The notes under the pieces are model-generated. The model was not told where the DNA came from and searched no databases. It saw only the letters and a list, made by a program, of their open reading frames with translations. Positions 5,633 to 6,522 of a stretch of DNA of 6,522 nucleotides are shown one piece after another. Position 1 is the stretch's first letter. Each line of letters opens with the position of its first letter. The position numbers and the translations under genes were made by a program. Source of the stretch: an uncultured Clostridia bacterium (GTDB lineage Bacteria; Bacillota; Clostridia; Christensenellales; UBA1242); contig CALWII010000069.1 in NCBI GenBank assembly GCA_944380695.1, positions 1 through 6,522 of the forward strand, given 5' to 3'.

Positions 5633-6522
5633 TTATTTTTTCATTTTGTTTCTTTTCAGCTTAAGAATTTTTATTTTCCCATCAACAAAACTCGCAGAAA
5701 TAACAAATAATAAATCAAAAATCATTATGATAAAGAATGTCAATAATACAGAATTGGAAAAATTAGTTAAAGTAAAAAACTCTGGCATAATAAGTATAGC
5801 TGCAATCAATAAAACTAATGACGTTACAACAGTGGTCAGCTTCAATTTTGTAAAAGGTATGCACAACCATAATAGATTTATAAACCCTGAAAAAGTTAAT
5901 ACAAGTGTTACAAGTGTGTTATATTCGGAGGCAGAAAATATTTCATACTCTGTAGAACCTAGTAATATAACAATGAAAACACAAACAAGCATCAATACTG
6001 CCCTAGGAGCCGACTTTTTAAGAACTTGCGGGACAAAATTTCCTTTGATAAGCTCGTTGTTCGGTTGGAAGGTTAATATAAACGATGGAAGGCCAATGAC
6101 CAAAAGTTCAAGTAAAAATAATTGTTTTGGTTGAAAAGGATACGGGACAACAAGTAATAATGTTGCAAAACACATAACCAGAGTAAAAAGAGTCTTCATA
6201 AGGAAAAGCACAGAGGCGTTTTGCACATTATTAACAACTTGCCGACCTTCATTAACAACGCTTGGCAACGAGGTGAAATTTGAATCCAACAAAACGAGAT
6301 GAGAAATGTTTCTGGCTACCTCACTACCATCAGCCATAGCAATGGAACAATCAGCTTCTTTTAGTGCCAATGTATCATTAACACCATCACCCGTCATAGC
6401 CACAACATAACCCTTGTTTTTTAATGTTTTAACGATAACATATTTTTGTTCTGGCGAAACTCTGCCAAAGACGGAAAATTGGTCAGCGATTTTTTCAACT
6501 TCTTCTAATGACATATTTTCTA
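5633..6522 (-). CDS. CtpE-like P-type cation-transporting ATPase (C-terminal part, cut by window edge)
   Basis: About 296 codons are visible; the frame is open through the window edge, so the Met at 6514 is an internal residue and not the start. Numbered from that Met, FGRVSPEQK (16-24) and MTGDGVNDTLALKEADCSIA (40-59) are the end of the HAD phosphorylation domain with the hinge motif TGDGVND (41-47). This is followed by GSEVARNISHLVLLDSNF (63-80). Six hydrophobic segments follow (about 102-123, 131-149, 172-187, 200-219, 226-243, 257-275), matching M5-M10 of a P-type pump, and a lysine-rich tail ends the protein. The stretch PYPFQPKQLFLLELLVIGLP (124-143), then SF-LTFQPN, closely resembles mycobacterial CtpE and its Firmicute relatives, which are linked to calcium uptake. 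The phosphorylated DKTGT Asp lies outside the window. Ion specificity is inferred from resemblance only. Confidence 0.92.
   Translation of the reverse strand, partial: ENMSLEEVEKIADQFSVFGRVSPEQKYVIVKTLKNKGYVVAMTGDGVNDTLALKEADCSIAMADGSEVARNISHLVLLDSNFTSLPSVVNEGRQVVNNVQNASVLFLMKTLFTLVMCFATLLLVVPYPFQPKQLFLLELLVIGLPSFILTFQPNNELIKGNFVPQVLKKSAPRAVLMLVCVFIVILLGSTEYEIFSASEYNTLVTLVLTFSGFINLLWLCIPFTKLKLTTVVTSLVLLIAAILIMPEFFTLTNFSNSVLLTFFIIMIFDLLFVISASFVDGKIKILKLKRNKMKK

Noticed and set aside
5646..6134. Plus-strand open frame of 162 codons opposite the P-type ATPase
   Set aside because: It is antisense to a clearly conserved membrane protein, has no recognisable domain, and its composition is that of a mirrored hydrophobic gene.

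Overview
The window is AT-rich bacterial DNA with the gene content and style of a low-GC Bacillota (Firmicutes), probably an uncultivated or gut Clostridia-like lineage. The evidence is strong AG-rich Shine-Dalgarno sites, a comEC-holA gene pair, an EndoA/NdoA-type MazF, and a CCA-encoding tRNA gene. TGA is used as a stop codon (comEC, patatin gene) and TGG for Trp, so the code is standard, not the Mycoplasma code. No insertion sequence, CRISPR array or phage gene is visible, and no gene-free stretch exceeds about 150 bases.

Left part (1-4120, all minus strand): a tightly packed operon read right to left. The order is comEC (DNA-uptake channel), holA (DNA polymerase III delta), a patatin-like lipid hydrolase, and the start of a membrane-anchored metallo-beta-lactamase (MBL) protein of ComEC/Rec2 type cut by the window edge. 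The genes are joined by 4-base overlaps (TTGA, ATGA) or an 11-base gap. The most interesting feature is that the C-terminal MBL-like domain of ComEC has lost its metal-binding motifs. The separate MBL protein at the end of the same operon carries an intact FVDVGQGD/LIDCG core. This looks like a split or reassigned nuclease function.

Middle (4121-4913): a plus-strand two-gene toxin-antitoxin-like cassette. A 78-residue protein of unrecognised family with a basic N-terminus overlaps by 20 bases a full-length MazF/EndoA mRNA interferase. It is divergent from comEC and shares a short intergenic region that holds two related AT-rich palindromes. Its 3' end converges with ogt.

Right part (4914-6522, all minus strand): the C-terminal part of a CtpE-like P-type cation ATPase, then a tRNA-Glu(CUC) gene with its own strong promoter and its own terminator, then an O6-methylguanine-DNA methyltransferase (ogt). 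The ogt ribosome binding site sits almost directly after the tRNA terminator. An open frame runs from ogt back through the tRNA gene, but that extension is spurious; the real ogt start is at 5384.
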